From Paraburkholderia silvatlantica (GTDB taxonomy: Bacteria; Pseudomonadota; Gammaproteobacteria; Burkholderiales; Burkholderiaceae): DNA of 64,000 nucleotides. Shown here piece by piece: positions 42,518-51,658 of the stretch (position 1 is its first letter; each line of letters starts with the position of its first letter). The notes under the pieces were generated by a model. That model ran no database searches and was not told where the DNA came from. It saw only the letters and a program-made list of their open reading frames with translations. The stretch spans positions 1 to 64,000 of the forward strand of contig NZ_QEOL01000011.1 in assembly GCF_003096715.1 (NCBI RefSeq), in the 5' to 3' direction. The position numbers and the translations under genes are program-made.

Positions 42518-42679
42518 GTGAAACTGACCTTTGCCATATCGGTGGTCGCGCTGGTACTCATCGCCGGAACTACGACCATCTGCATGTCGGGCGCCGTGAA
42601 CGAAAACACGACGGAATACGGGGGCGTGCACGCCACGATGGAAGCGCTCTTCAACCCTCACGCGAAAATTTGTCGATAG
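42518..42679 (+). CDS. Small secreted or membrane protein (53 aa)
   Basis: A GTG start at 42518 has a strong ribosome site (AAGGGGAG, 5 bases upstream). It encodes a basic start, a hydrophobic core (FAISVVALVLIAGTTTICM) and a short polar tail ending in Cys-Arg. It looks like a signal or anchor peptide with a 27-residue exported part. The 3' end overlaps the convergent hslR gene by 29 bp. The gene lies between grpE and hslR, opposite to both. The family is not recognised, but its signals are much better than chance. Confidence 0.5.
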   Translation: MKLTFAISVVALVLIAGTTTICMSGAVNENTTEYGGVHATMEALFNPHAKICR

Positions 42680-43058
42680 TGCGGCGGTCGCGCTTGGTCG
42701 GCCTGCCCTGCAACACGGCAGCCGGTTCGCGAAAGAGCCGGCGCCGGTCCTGCTCCGCCGCGCGTCTCTGGCGCCCGGCTTCGGTTTCCGCATAGAGCGT
42801 CTGCGCGATGCTGGCGGGTCCGCGCACCTCGCAAATGCCCAGCACCTGCACCTCCCACACCACGTGATCGATCTCGATTTCGACGAGGTCGCCCACGCGC
42901 ACGTCCTTCGACGCCTTCACGGCGTCGCCGCCAATGCGCACGCGCCCCTTGCCCACGGCGTCGGAGGCTAGCGAGCGCGTCTTGAAGAAGCGCGCGGCCC
43001 ATAGCCATTTGTCGATGCGCAGCCGCGCGCCAGGTTCAGTCGAAATCTTGTAGTTCAT
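42651..43058 (-). CDS. hslR: Heat-shock RNA-binding protein Hsp15 (S4 domain)
   Basis: This 135-residue protein is of the Hsp15 family. The S4 RNA-binding motif is at RLRIDKWLWAARFFKTRSLA, then GKGRVRIGGDAVKASKDVRV. The basic C-terminal tail (RRRLFREPAAVLQGRPTKRD) is typical. Hsp15 rescues stalled 50S subunits carrying nascent chains after heat shock. The ATG at 43058 agrees with the family start. It lies 32 bp after hemH on the minus strand and may share its promoter. Confidence 0.9.
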   Translation of the reverse strand: MNYKISTEPGARLRIDKWLWAARFFKTRSLASDAVGKGRVRIGGDAVKASKDVRVGDLVEIEIDHVVWEVQVLGICEVRGPASIAQTLYAETEAGRQRRAAEQDRRRLFREPAAVLQGRPTKRDRRTIDKFSREG

Positions 43059-43090
43059 CAGAAGCTTTCCGGATCGCCCAGTTCGCTGGG

Positions 43091-44158
43091 TCAGGCCACT
43101 GCGCCAGCCGGCGCCGGAGCCTGCACGGGCCAGCCCTGCAGGTGCTGCGCAACGATCTCGCCTAGTGCCGAGATCCATGCCGGCGAGGCATTCAGGCACG
43201 CAATGCGGTGAAATTCCTTGCCGCCGCCGTGCAGGAATTCGTCACGCACTTCCATGCCGATTTCCTCGATGGTCTCGAGGCAGTCCGCCGTGAAACCGGG
43301 GCAGAACACATCCGCACGGCGCACGCCGCCCGCGCCCAGCTCCCGCAGCGTGGGCGCCGTGTACGGCTGGAGCCACTGCGCCCGCCCAAAGCGCGACTGG
43401 AAGGTCACCCGGCATTCGACCGGCGTCAGCTCCAGCGCGTGCATGAGGAGCGCGGCCGTTTGCTGGCATTGGTCGTGGTACGGGTCGCCCAGATCGAGCG
43501 TACGGCTCGGCACGCCGTGAAAGCTCAGCACGAGCCGGTCACCCGCCGCGAAATCGGGTTTGCCGTGCGCATGCCAGTACTGGTGCACCTGGGCCGCGAG
43601 CGCCGCGATATACGCCGGATGGTCGTGATAGCCGCGCACCGTGCGGATTTCCGGCTGGTTGCGCATGCGGCGCAGCGCGGCGAAGGCCGCGTCGAACGCC
43701 GTGGCCGTGGTCGACGCCGAGTACTGCGGATACATCGGCATGAGCAGGATGCGTTCCGCGCCCGCCAGCTTGAGCTGGTTCAGCATCGCCGGGATGTCGG
43801 GCGTGCCGTAGCGCATCGCGTAATCGACGAGGACCGTGTAGTCGTTGATCTGCAGCAGATGGCGCAGGCCGTCGGTCTGCTTTTGCGTGTGCACGCGCAG
43901 CGGCGAACCCTCGGGCGTCCAGACCGCCGCGTACTTCCTTGCCGACGAGCGGCCGCGAAACGGCAGAATCAGCGCGCGCAGGATCACCTGCCAGACCGGC
44001 GCCGGAATCTCGACCACGCGTGCATCGGAGAGAAACTGCGCGAGATAGCGGCGCACAGCGCGCGGCGTGGGCGCGTCCGGCGTGCCCAGGTTGATGAGCA
44101 GCACGGCGACGCGATGCGCCGCGGCGGACTGCGAAGGCCGCTCCAGGTCGAAACGCAT
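43091..44158 (-). CDS. hemH: Ferrochelatase
   Basis: This 355-residue enzyme inserts ferrous iron into protoporphyrin IX, the last step of heme synthesis. The family markers are [19 protein letters not shown] near the start, [20 protein letters not shown], and the catalytic histidine in [19 protein letters not shown]. The C-terminal [20 protein letters not shown] carries the acidic metal-transfer residues. A promoter with TATAAT is upstream. It is followed by hslR and lies downstream of hrcA on the same strand. Confidence 0.96.
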   Translation of the reverse strand: MRFDLERPSQSAAAHRVAVLLINLGTPDAPTPRAVRRYLAQFLSDARVVEIPAPVWQVILRALILPFRGRSSARKYAAVWTPEGSPLRVHTQKQTDGLRHLLQINDYTVLVDYAMRYGTPDIPAMLNQLKLAGAERILLMPMYPQYSASTTATAFDAAFAALRRMRNQPEIRTVRGYHDHPAYIAALAAQVHQYWHAHGKPDFAAGDRLVLSFHGVPSRTLDLGDPYHDQCQQTAALLMHALELTPVECRVTFQSRFGRAQWLQPYTAPTLRELGAGGVRRADVFCPGFTADCLETIEEIGMEVRDEFLHGGGKEFHRIACLNASPAWISALGEIVAQHLQGWPVQAPAPAGAVA

Positions 44159-44210
44159 AGGCGATCAGTGGCGCCGCGCGAATGCGCAGCAACGGTTGCA
44201 CGAAACAAGC

Positions 44211-44238
44211 ATTATAGCGGGCGACCCTGGCGGGCCAA
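44211..44238 (-). promoter_or_regulatory. Sigma-70-type promoter of hemH
   Basis: On the minus strand TTGGCC (44238-44233) and TATAAT (44216-44211) are separated by 16 nt. The predicted start is about 45 nt before the hemH ATG. Confidence 0.5.
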
Positions 44239-44367
44239 ACCGGCCTCTGCGACGCGGCAACGCATCGCGCACTCATCGCGCGTTGGCCATTCGGCCGATG
44301 GCGCGCGGCACGCCTTTCGGGGATGATCGACGCAAAGGCTGGGGGCGCCCGCTGTGCGGCGCGGCGC

Positions 44368-45387
44368 TCAGTTCTGGCTGAGCGTGAGCGAGAGCAGGCG
44401 CGCGGTGATGTCGACGATCGGGATCACGCGGTTGTACGCCATGCGCGTGGGGCCGATCACGCCGAGCGTGCCCACGATCTTGCCGTTTACCTCGTAGGGA
44501 GCGGTCACCACGCTCATTTCCTCGATCGGCACGAGTTGCGACTCGCCGCCAATGAAAATCTGCACGCCCTGCGCGTGACTCGAGACGTCGAGCAGCTGCA
44601 GGAGGCTGGTTTTCTGGTCGAACACGTCGAATAGCTTGCGCAGGCGCGCCATGTCCGAGGAAAGGTCGGCCACTTCGAGCAGGTTGCGCTCGCCGGAAAT
44701 GAGCACGGTGTCGCCGCTCTCGGGCTCTTCGGTGCTGGCGGTCACGGCCGCGTGCATGAGCGCGGTCATGTCGCCGCGCAGCGCGTCGATTTCCTCGCGC
44801 AGGCGGCGGCGCACCTCGTCGAACGACAGGCCCGCGAAGTGCGCGTTGATGTAATTCGAGGCTTCGATGAGCTCGGAAGGCGTGAAGTCGCGCTGCGTCG
44901 CCATGATGCGGTTCTGCACGTCGCCTTCGGGCGTCACGATGATGAGCAGGATGCGCTTGTCGGACAGGCGCATGAACTCGATCTGCTTGAATACGTGGCT
45001 GCGCCGGGGCGTCAGCACCACGCCCGCGAACTGCGAGAGGTTCGAGAGGACGCTGGCGGCGGCCGCCACCACTTTCTGCGGCTCGCCGGGGCGCAGCGTG
45101 GTCTTCACCGCGCGCGTGAGCGCGTCGTCGTCGGTACTGGGCTCGACGGTGAGCATGGTGTCGACGAACAGCCGGTAGCCGCGCGGCGTGGGCACACGCC
45201 CGGCCGAGGTATGCGGGCTGGACACGAGACCCAGCTCCTCGAGGTCCGACATGACGTTGCGGATCGTCGCCGGGCTCAGCTCCAGGCCGGAATAGCGCGA
45301 CAGCGTGCGCGAGCCGACCGGCTGACCTTCGGCGATGTAGCGCTCGATCAGCGTCTTGAGGAGGGTTTGTGCGCGGGGGTCTAGCAT
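44368..45387 (-). CDS. hrcA: Heat-inducible transcription repressor HrcA
   Basis: This 339-residue repressor binds the CIRCE element of class I heat-shock genes, usually groESL. The N-terminal winged helix has [20 protein letters not shown], then [20 protein letters not shown] and [19 protein letters not shown]. The GAF-like core ([16 protein letters not shown]) and C-terminal domain follow. No CIRCE inverted repeat was found in this window, so its target lies elsewhere; the dnaK genes here have sigma-32-like sites instead. Confidence 0.96.
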   Translation of the reverse strand: MLDPRAQTLLKTLIERYIAEGQPVGSRTLSRYSGLELSPATIRNVMSDLEELGLVSSPHTSAGRVPTPRGYRLFVDTMLTVEPSTDDDALTRAVKTTLRPGEPQKVVAAAASVLSNLSQFAGVVLTPRRSHVFKQIEFMRLSDKRILLIIVTPEGDVQNRIMATQRDFTPSELIEASNYINAHFAGLSFDEVRRRLREEIDALRGDMTALMHAAVTASTEEPESGDTVLISGERNLLEVADLSSDMARLRKLFDVFDQKTSLLQLLDVSSHAQGVQIFIGGESQLVPIEEMSVVTAPYEVNGKIVGTLGVIGPTRMAYNRVIPIVDITARLLSLTLSQN

Positions 45388-45511
45388 GACTCAAAATTTT
45401 AGCCTAATGGCGCTTTGGCCGCGAGTGCGCCGCCAGGCCGGGCCCGGCGGCAGACGCGCAGCGCGGGCGGGCCTGGATCGGCCGCCGTCGCCGGCCGTAT
45501 TGCAGGACACC

Positions 45512-45576
45512 GCGGCACGACACTGCGGCACGGCACTGCGGTATCGCACTGCAGCACGGCACTTCGGTACGTCACT
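45512..45576. repeat. Five 13-bp tandem repeats between hrcA and nadK
   Basis: Five consecutive imperfect copies of a 13-bp unit (first GCGGCACGACACT, last TCGGTACGTCACT) lie in the 323-bp gap between the divergent hrcA and nadK genes. No further gene was seen in the gap. A second 13-bp array occurs at the yhdP stop codon. Confidence 0.75.
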
Positions 45577-45710
45577 TCGCCCGGTACATCGCGCGTTGTC
45601 ATCGGCGTGTCACCGGCTTCGGGCTGAAAGGTGCGGCGCGCAAGGCCTGGCGGGCTGCGCCCGGCTTGCGCCAGGTTCTTTTCGCGACCTGACTATGGTG
45701 TAATGCCGGC

Positions 45711-46622
45711 ATGCAGATCCAGAAGATCCAGAGCCAGTTCAAGACGGTTGCGCTCGTTGGGCGCAGCAATACGCCAGGCATTGCCGAGCCGCTGACAGCG
45801 CTCGCCCAGACGATTTCGAAGCGCGGCTTCGAGGTCGTGTTCGAAGCGCAAACCGCAGAGGAAATCGGCGCGCAAGGCTATCCCGCGCTGCAGCCTGCCG
45901 AAATCGGCGCGCGCGCGGACGTGGCCGTCGTGCTCGGCGGCGACGGCACGATGCTCGGCATCGGCCGCCAGCTCGCGCCCTACCGCACGCCGCTCATCGG
46001 CATCAACCACGGGCGGCTCGGTTTCATCACCGACATCGCGTTCTCCGAGATGCAGGAGGTCGTGCCGCAACTGCTCGCGGGTTCGTTCGAGCGCGAGGAG
46101 CGCTCGCTGCTGGAGTCGCGCATCACGCGTGACGGCGACCCGATCTACCACGCGCTCGCCTTCAACGACGTGGTCGTCAACCGTAGCGGCTTTTCGGGCA
46201 TGGCCGAACTGCGCGTGAACGTGGATGGCCGCTTCATGTACAACCAGCGCTCCGACGGTTTGATCGTCGCAACGCCCACGGGCTCGACCGCCTACGCGCT
46301 CTCGTCGCAGGGGCCGATCCTGCATCCGCAGCTGCAAGGCATCGTGCTCGTGCCGATCGCGCCGCACGCGCTCTCGAACCGCCCCATCGTGCTGCCCGAC
46401 GACTGCAAGGTGAGCATCCAGATCGTGGCGGGCCGCGACGTCAACGTGAACTTCGACATGCAGTCGTTCACCGCGCTGGAGCTGAACGACGTGATCGAGG
46501 TGCGCCGCTCGCGCCACACCGTGCCCTTCCTGCACCCGGTCGGCTACAGTTATTACCGCACGCTGCGCAAGAAGCTGCACTGGAACGAGCACCCCTCGCT
46601 GCAGGGCGATCCGGAGGACTAG
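45711..46622 (+). CDS. nadK: NAD kinase
   Basis: This 303-residue enzyme phosphorylates NAD to NADP. The nucleotide site [13 protein letters not shown] and the second motif [10 protein letters not shown] are present, as is the NE/D-type [15 protein letters not shown] loop. The C-terminus matches [20 protein letters not shown]. It is divergent from hrcA and precedes recN on the plus strand, an order common in Burkholderiaceae. Confidence 0.96.
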   Translation: MQIQKIQSQFKTVALVGRSNTPGIAEPLTALAQTISKRGFEVVFEAQTAEEIGAQGYPALQPAEIGARADVAVVLGGDGTMLGIGRQLAPYRTPLIGINHGRLGFITDIAFSEMQEVVPQLLAGSFEREERSLLESRITRDGDPIYHALAFNDVVVNRSGFSGMAELRVNVDGRFMYNQRSDGLIVATPTGSTAYALSSQGPILHPQLQGIVLVPIAPHALSNRPIVLPDDCKVSIQIVAGRDVNVNFDMQSFTALELNDVIEVRRSRHTVPFLHPVGYSYYRTLRKKLHWNEHPSLQGDPED

Positions 46623-46652
46623 GGCCACGTCTTCGCGTGAAGCGCGCGTCCG

Positions 46653-46696
46653 TTGCCACGCAGTTTCCACGCGGTAGCCACGCGGTTTCCACACAG
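46653..46696. repeat. Two 22-bp repeats between nadK and recN
   Basis: Two adjacent copies of a 22-bp unit beginning TTGCCACGCAG and TAGCCACGCGG differ at only a few positions. They lie in the untranslated gap before recN. Confidence 0.5.
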
Positions 46697-46749
46697 CCAG
46701 CGGTCCCACGGTAATCAAGGGCAACCCAAAAAAAGCAGAACCAGACGCC

Positions 46750-48429
46750 ATGCTTCGCCACCTCTCGATTCGCGACTTCGTGATCGTCGCCACGCTCGAC
46801 CTCGAATTCGACAGCGGCTTCACCGTGTTTTCCGGCGAAACCGGCGCGGGCAAGTCGATCCTGATCGACGCCCTCGCCCTCACGCTCGGCGCGCGCGCCG
46901 ACGCGAGTGTCGTGCGCACGGGCGAGAGCCGCGCCGACATCACCGCCGAGTTCGATGTGCCGGCGCATGCCGCGCTGTGGCTCGACGAGCAGGCGCTCAC
47001 GAACGGCGACGGCGAGCACACGGTCATGATGCGTCGCGTGGTGGACAACGGCGGGCGCTCGCGTGCCTTCATCAACGGCACGCCCGCCACGCTCGCGCAA
47101 CTGCGCGAGCTGGGCGAGATGCTCATGGACATCCACGGCCAGCACGCGCACCAGCTGCTCATGCGCCCCGACGCGCAGCGCGAACTGTTCGATACGCACG
47201 CCGGCCTCACGGATCTCGCCACCGCCGTCACGCGCGCGTGGCGCGAGGCGCGCGACGCACGTCTCGCGCTGCAAAGCGCCATGTCGCGCGACCGCGAACT
47301 GCAGCTCGAGCGCGAACGCCTGGCGTGGCAGCTCGCCGAGCTCGACAAGCTCGCGCCGCAGCCGGGCGAATGGGAAGAAGTGAACGCGGAGCACGTGCGG
47401 CTTTCGAACTCGGCTAACCTGATCGAAGGCGTACAAGGCGCGCTCGCGGCGCTATCCGAATCCGATGAGGCGATGCTCTCGCAGCTGAATTCGATCGTCT
47501 CGAAGCTGCGCTCTCTCGCCGAGGTCGATGCCGAACTCAACGATGCGCTCGCCGCGCTCGAACCGGCCGCGATCCAGATTCAGGAAGCGGCGTACTCGCT
47601 CTCGCATTACGCGCAACGTCTCGATCTCGATCCGCAACATCTCGCGCAGGTGGAACGGCGGCTCGACGCGCTGCATTCGACGGCGCGCAAGTTCCGCCTG
47701 GCGGCCGAGGCGCTTCCCGAGGAACACGCGGCACGCCGCCAGCAGCTCGCGGCGCTCGACGCCGCGTCCGATCTCGACGGCCTGCGCGCCGCGCAGCAGA
47801 AGGCGCAGGACGCCTATCTCGTGCAGGCGCGTCAGCTCTCGAAGGCGCGCGCCAGGGCGGCAAAGGCGCTCGGCGCGGCAGTCACGCAAGGCATGCAGGA
47901 ACTGTCGATGGCGGGCGGCAGCTTCGAGGTCGCGCTCGTGGCGCTCGGCAGCAGCTCGACTGGCGAGCCGATCGGCAGCGCACATGGTCTGGAGCAGATC
48001 GAATTCCGCGTGGCGGGCCATGCCGGCGTGCCGCTGCGCCCGCTCGCGAAGATCGCCTCGGGCGGCGAACTCGCTCGCATCAGCCTCGCGCTCGCCGTGA
48101 TCGCGAGCGCGGCGAGTCCCACGCCCACCCTGATCTTCGACGAAGTCGATACGGGCATTGGCGGGGGCGTCGCCGAAGTGGTGGGACGTTTGCTGCACCA
48201 GCTCGGGCGCGCGCGCCAGGTGCTGTGCGTCACGCACTTGCCGCAGGTCGCGGCGCGCGGCGACCATCACTTCCAGGTGGCGAAGTCCGGCGACGGCAAC
48301 GGCGGCACGGTCTCGGCCGTCACGCCGCTAGACAGGGGCGGCCGCGTGGAAGAAGTCGCGCGCATGCTGGGCGGGCTGGAGATTACCGCGACGACGCGGC
48401 GCCACGCGAAAGAGATGCTGGCGGCCTGA
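46750..48429 (+). CDS. recN: DNA repair ATPase RecN
   Basis: This 559-residue SMC-like protein acts in repair of double-strand breaks. The Walker A motif FSGETGAGKSILIDALALTL is near residue 30. Long coiled-coil arms run from about 160 to 370, and the C-terminal ATPase half has the signature KIASGGELARISLALAVIAS and Walker B TPTLIFDEVDTGIGG. The length is normal. It follows nadK on the plus strand and converges on glnE. No LexA site was identified in its short upstream gap. Confidence 0.96.
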   Translation: MLRHLSIRDFVIVATLDLEFDSGFTVFSGETGAGKSILIDALALTLGARADASVVRTGESRADITAEFDVPAHAALWLDEQALTNGDGEHTVMMRRVVDNGGRSRAFINGTPATLAQLRELGEMLMDIHGQHAHQLLMRPDAQRELFDTHAGLTDLATAVTRAWREARDARLALQSAMSRDRELQLERERLAWQLAELDKLAPQPGEWEEVNAEHVRLSNSANLIEGVQGALAALSESDEAMLSQLNSIVSKLRSLAEVDAELNDALAALEPAAIQIQEAAYSLSHYAQRLDLDPQHLAQVERRLDALHSTARKFRLAAEALPEEHAARRQQLAALDAASDLDGLRAAQQKAQDAYLVQARQLSKARARAAKALGAAVTQGMQELSMAGGSFEVALVALGSSSTGEPIGSAHGLEQIEFRVAGHAGVPLRPLAKIASGGELARISLALAVIASAASPTPTLIFDEVDTGIGGGVAEVVGRLLHQLGRARQVLCVTHLPQVAARGDHHFQVAKSGDGNGGTVSAVTPLDRGGRVEEVARMLGGLEITATTRRHAKEMLAA

Positions 48430-48451
48430 GCGAGACTGCGCCTCGCGCATC

Positions 48452-48487
48452 GGGCGCATCAAGCGCACCGGGCACATCAAGCGCACC
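48452..48487. repeat. Two 18-bp repeats between recN and glnE
   Basis: GGGCGCATCAAGCGCACC is followed directly by GGGCACATCAAGCGCACC, one mismatch apart. They lie in the gap between the convergent recN and glnE genes, where no clear terminator was seen. Confidence 0.55.
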
Positions 48488-48513
48488 GGCCATCGACGCC
48501 TCGCGCTCGCGCG

Positions 48514-51333
48514 CTAAGCTTCCCCCCGCGCTCCGAACACGCGCTTCCACAGCGCCAGCACGGCCCCGCGCTCGCGCTCCACACGCGCCGGATCGACGCG
48601 CGCCTTCTCCATGCCGTCGAGCCGCAACTGGTGCTGCAGCTTGCGGTAAAGCCGGTACGCCGAGCCTATCGTCTCGGCCTCCTCCTCGCTCATGAGCCCG
48701 AAGCGCGACACTTCGCGCAGCAGCGCGATATTGCCCGTGTTGCGGATCAGCGCGGGGTCCTGTGCCGCGTGCAGCAGCACCCAGTACTGGACGAGAAACT
48801 CGATGTCCACCATGCCGCCGCGGTCGTGCTTGAGGTCGAAGAGTTCGGTGCGGTTCGGGTGGCCGTCTTCCACGCGCTGGCGCATCTCCACGATTTCCTT
48901 CGCGAGCGGTGCGGCGTCGCGCGGCGTGGTCAGCACCTGCACGCGGATCGCCTCGAACGCGCTGCCGATCGCCGCGTCCCCGGCCGAGAAGCGCGCGCGC
49001 GTGAGCGCCTGGTGCTCCCAGACCCACGCCGTGTTCGCCGCATCGCCTTCGCGCAGCTGGTAGCGGCGGAACGCGTCGAGGTCGGTCACGAGCAGGCCCG
49101 ACTCGCCGTTCGGCCGCAAGCGCAGATCGACGTCGAACAGCGTGCCCGCGCCGGTGGCCGTGGTGAGCCATGTAATGAGGCGGCGCGCGAAGGTCGCGTA
49201 GATTTCCGAGGCGCGCTCGTCCTCGTCTTCGTACAGGAAGATGATGTCGAGGTCCGACGCGTAGCCCAGCTCCTTGCCGCCGAGCTTCCCATACGCGATC
49301 GCCGCGAAGCGCGGCACCTCGCGATGGCGCCTCGCGAACTGCTTCCAGACGGTCTCGATGGTCACGTCGAGCACGGCGTCGGCAAGCTCGGAGAGCCGGT
49401 CGCTCACGTGCTCCACCGAGAGCCGCCCCGCCAGGTCGTTGAGCAGGATGCGGAACACCTCGGCCTGATGCGCGTGGCGCAGCAGGTCCATCTGCTGCTC
49501 GACGTCGGCTGCCGCCGCGAGGCGCGCGCGCAGCAGGCGCGAGAACTCGGGCCAGTCGAAGGGCGACGCAACCGCCTCGTCGTCGAGCAGTTCGTCGAGC
49601 AGTTGCGGATGGCGGATCAAATAGCCCGCCGCCCAGCGCGAGCCGCCCAGTACCTTGAGCACGCGGTTGAGCGCATCCGGATATTCGCAGAGCAGCGCGA
49701 GATATGCGCCGCGCCTGATCACGGTTTCGAGCAGGTCGAACATGCGCGCGAGCGTGTCGCCGCGGCGCTCACGCGGCTCGAGCGTGCGCGCGGCTTCGAG
49801 CGCGCGCTGCGCGACGCTGTCGAAGCGCTCGCGGCTCTTCTCGGGCAGGCCCACGTAACGCGACGACTGCCAGAGTCCGCGCAGGCGCGCGAGCAGCGGC
49901 GCGGGGTCGTCGATGCCCAGCTCCGTGAGACGTTCGAGCAACGAGTCGCCGGCGCCCTCTTCCGTGAGCGCGCCGCTCCAGACCCATGCCGCCGCGCCGT
50001 CTTCGGACGCGCCGCAGCCGCCCTCGCCGCCCACCTTGTCGGAGAAGATCTGCACGAACTGGCGCTCGACGTTGTCGCGGTGGCCGTCGAGTGCCGTCAT
50101 CAGCGCGGCGTAGTCGGCCAAGCCCATCGAGTTCGCGAGCGCCGCGCGCTCCCCGGCATCGACAGGCATGGCATGCGTTTGCGCGTCGTCGCGATACTGC
50201 AGGCGATGCTCGAGGTCGCGCAGAAAGTTGTAGGCGCGCGTGAGCTCGCCGCACACCTGCGGCGCGATCAGTCCGCGCGCGGCAGCGTAGCCGAGCACCG
50301 CGAGCGTCGGGCGCACGCGAAAGCCCGCATCCTGGCCGCCGCGAATGAGCTGGAACACCTGGGCGCTGAACTCGATCTCGCGAATCCCGCCGCGCCCGAG
50401 CTTGATGTCGTCGGCCTTGTCGGGGCGCATCATGGCGCGCCGCTGCGCTTCCTGGCGAATCTGCACGTGCAGCGAGCGGATCGCGCTGATCACGCCGAAG
50501 TCCAGATAGCGCCGGTAGACAAACGGCTTCACGAGCGAATCGAGCTGGCGTGCAAGACGCAGCGCGCTGTCGCTGTCGTCGCCGGAAACGAGCCGCCCCT
50601 TGATCCACGCATAGCGCTCCCACTCGCGGCCCTGCACGTAGAAGTACTCTTCGAGCATGCCGAGGCTGCACACGAGCGGCCCGGAGTCGCCGTTCGGGCG
50701 CAGGCGCATGTCCACGCGAAACACGAAGCCATCGGCCGTCACATCGCTCAAGGCGCCGATCAGGCGCTTGCCCACGCGCGTGAAGAAGTCCTGCGTGGCG
50801 ATGGGCGGGCGCTGGCCGCCCGTGGTTTCGCCATCGTCCTCGTAGACGAAGATCAGGTCGATGTCGGACGAAACGTTCAGCTCGCGCCCGCCCAGCTTGC
50901 CCATGCCCACCACGCCGAGCGTGAGGCGCTCGCCGCCCGGGCCGCGCGGCTCGCCGAAGAGCGTCTCGAGGTCGGCGCTCACGCAGGCGAGCGCGCGCTG
51001 GATCGTGACTTCGGCGAGATCGGTCATGCTGCCGGTCACTTCGGGGACGTCGGCCACCCCGCCGAGGTCCCGCTCCATCACGGCGCAGATCACTTCCACG
51101 CGCAACTGGCGCAGGACCGTCTTCAACTGCTCGTCGTCGAGCGGCGCGCCAGGTGCGGCGTTTGCTGCAGCGAGCCGTTGCTCACTCAACGCGTCGAGCC
51201 GCGCGACGATGCGTTCGCGCGAGAGCGGCGCGGCTGCCAGCGCCTCGACCTGCGCCGCCAGGCCGGGGCGCGCGGCGTAAGCACGTGCTGCATAGCGGGA
51301 ATAGCTGGAACTCAGAAGAGGGATGTCGGTCAT
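48514..51333 (-). CDS. glnE: Glutamine synthetase adenylyltransferase/deadenylylase
   Basis: This 939-residue enzyme adds and removes AMP on glutamine synthetase under control of PII. Two nucleotidyltransferase domains are seen: one with LGVVGMGKLGGRELNVSSDI and one with AIAYGKLGGKELGYASDLDI. Each is followed by acidic residues (LIFVYEDDGE and IIFLYEDEDE). The central regulatory region and C-terminal helical domain complete it. The ATG at 51333 matches the family (MTDIPLLSSSYSRYAARAY); a longer frame upstream is not coding-like. It converges on recN and diverges from yhdP. Confidence 0.95.
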   Translation of the reverse strand: MTDIPLLSSSYSRYAARAYAARPGLAAQVEALAAAPLSRERIVARLDALSEQRLAAANAAPGAPLDDEQLKTVLRQLRVEVICAVMERDLGGVADVPEVTGSMTDLAEVTIQRALACVSADLETLFGEPRGPGGERLTLGVVGMGKLGGRELNVSSDIDLIFVYEDDGETTGGQRPPIATQDFFTRVGKRLIGALSDVTADGFVFRVDMRLRPNGDSGPLVCSLGMLEEYFYVQGREWERYAWIKGRLVSGDDSDSALRLARQLDSLVKPFVYRRYLDFGVISAIRSLHVQIRQEAQRRAMMRPDKADDIKLGRGGIREIEFSAQVFQLIRGGQDAGFRVRPTLAVLGYAAARGLIAPQVCGELTRAYNFLRDLEHRLQYRDDAQTHAMPVDAGERAALANSMGLADYAALMTALDGHRDNVERQFVQIFSDKVGGEGGCGASEDGAAAWVWSGALTEEGAGDSLLERLTELGIDDPAPLLARLRGLWQSSRYVGLPEKSRERFDSVAQRALEAARTLEPRERRGDTLARMFDLLETVIRRGAYLALLCEYPDALNRVLKVLGGSRWAAGYLIRHPQLLDELLDDEAVASPFDWPEFSRLLRARLAAAADVEQQMDLLRHAHQAEVFRILLNDLAGRLSVEHVSDRLSELADAVLDVTIETVWKQFARRHREVPRFAAIAYGKLGGKELGYASDLDIIFLYEDEDERASEIYATFARRLITWLTTATGAGTLFDVDLRLRPNGESGLLVTDLDAFRRYQLREGDAANTAWVWEHQALTRARFSAGDAAIGSAFEAIRVQVLTTPRDAAPLAKEIVEMRQRVEDGHPNRTELFDLKHDRGGMVDIEFLVQYWVLLHAAQDPALIRNTGNIALLREVSRFGLMSEEEAETIGSAYRLYRKLQHQLRLDGMEKARVDPARVERERGAVLALWKRVFGARGEA

Positions 51334-51658
51334 GAAGTGCTGCTTGCCGGAAGGGCCCGCTGTTCGCTGTTGTTTCGCCGCGCGCGCCTGGGTTGATGAC
51401 GTTGCCGGTATGACGATGACGATGCCGATACCGATGACTCGACCGCGAGGGTTCGCCCCGCGCCACGCATGCACCGCCCGCCGGCTCGCGCGGCCGGCCT
51501 CGCCGATGCGCCCGGCATAGCCGCCACTGCAGTGCAAGAAATCATGCGTGTCACGCGCCGCGCGGCCATCCCGGCTTCCCCGGATGGTCGTTCTGACAGC
51601 CCTCTGTGATACATTTCGTCGTTAGAACGCAACGCTACCATACCCCACCCGCCGCAGC
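51334..51658. other. Divergent promoter region of glnE and yhdP
   Basis: This 325-bp gap has no credible gene. It includes a stretch of repeated GATGAC/GATGCC-like triplets near 51410-51440. No clear promoter hexamers were identified. Confidence 0.5.

Noticed and set aside
44368..45711. CIRCE operator near hrcA
   Set aside because: No TTAGCACTC-N9-GAGTGCTAA-like repeat was found here or upstream of grpE and dnaK.
45693..47540. Long minus-strand frame opposite nadK and recN
   Set aside because: It crosses two clear plus-strand genes and their gap, and is Ser/Arg-rich without motifs.
48631..51396. Long plus-strand frame opposite glnE
   Set aside because: An antisense shadow of GlnE: no family motif and biased composition.
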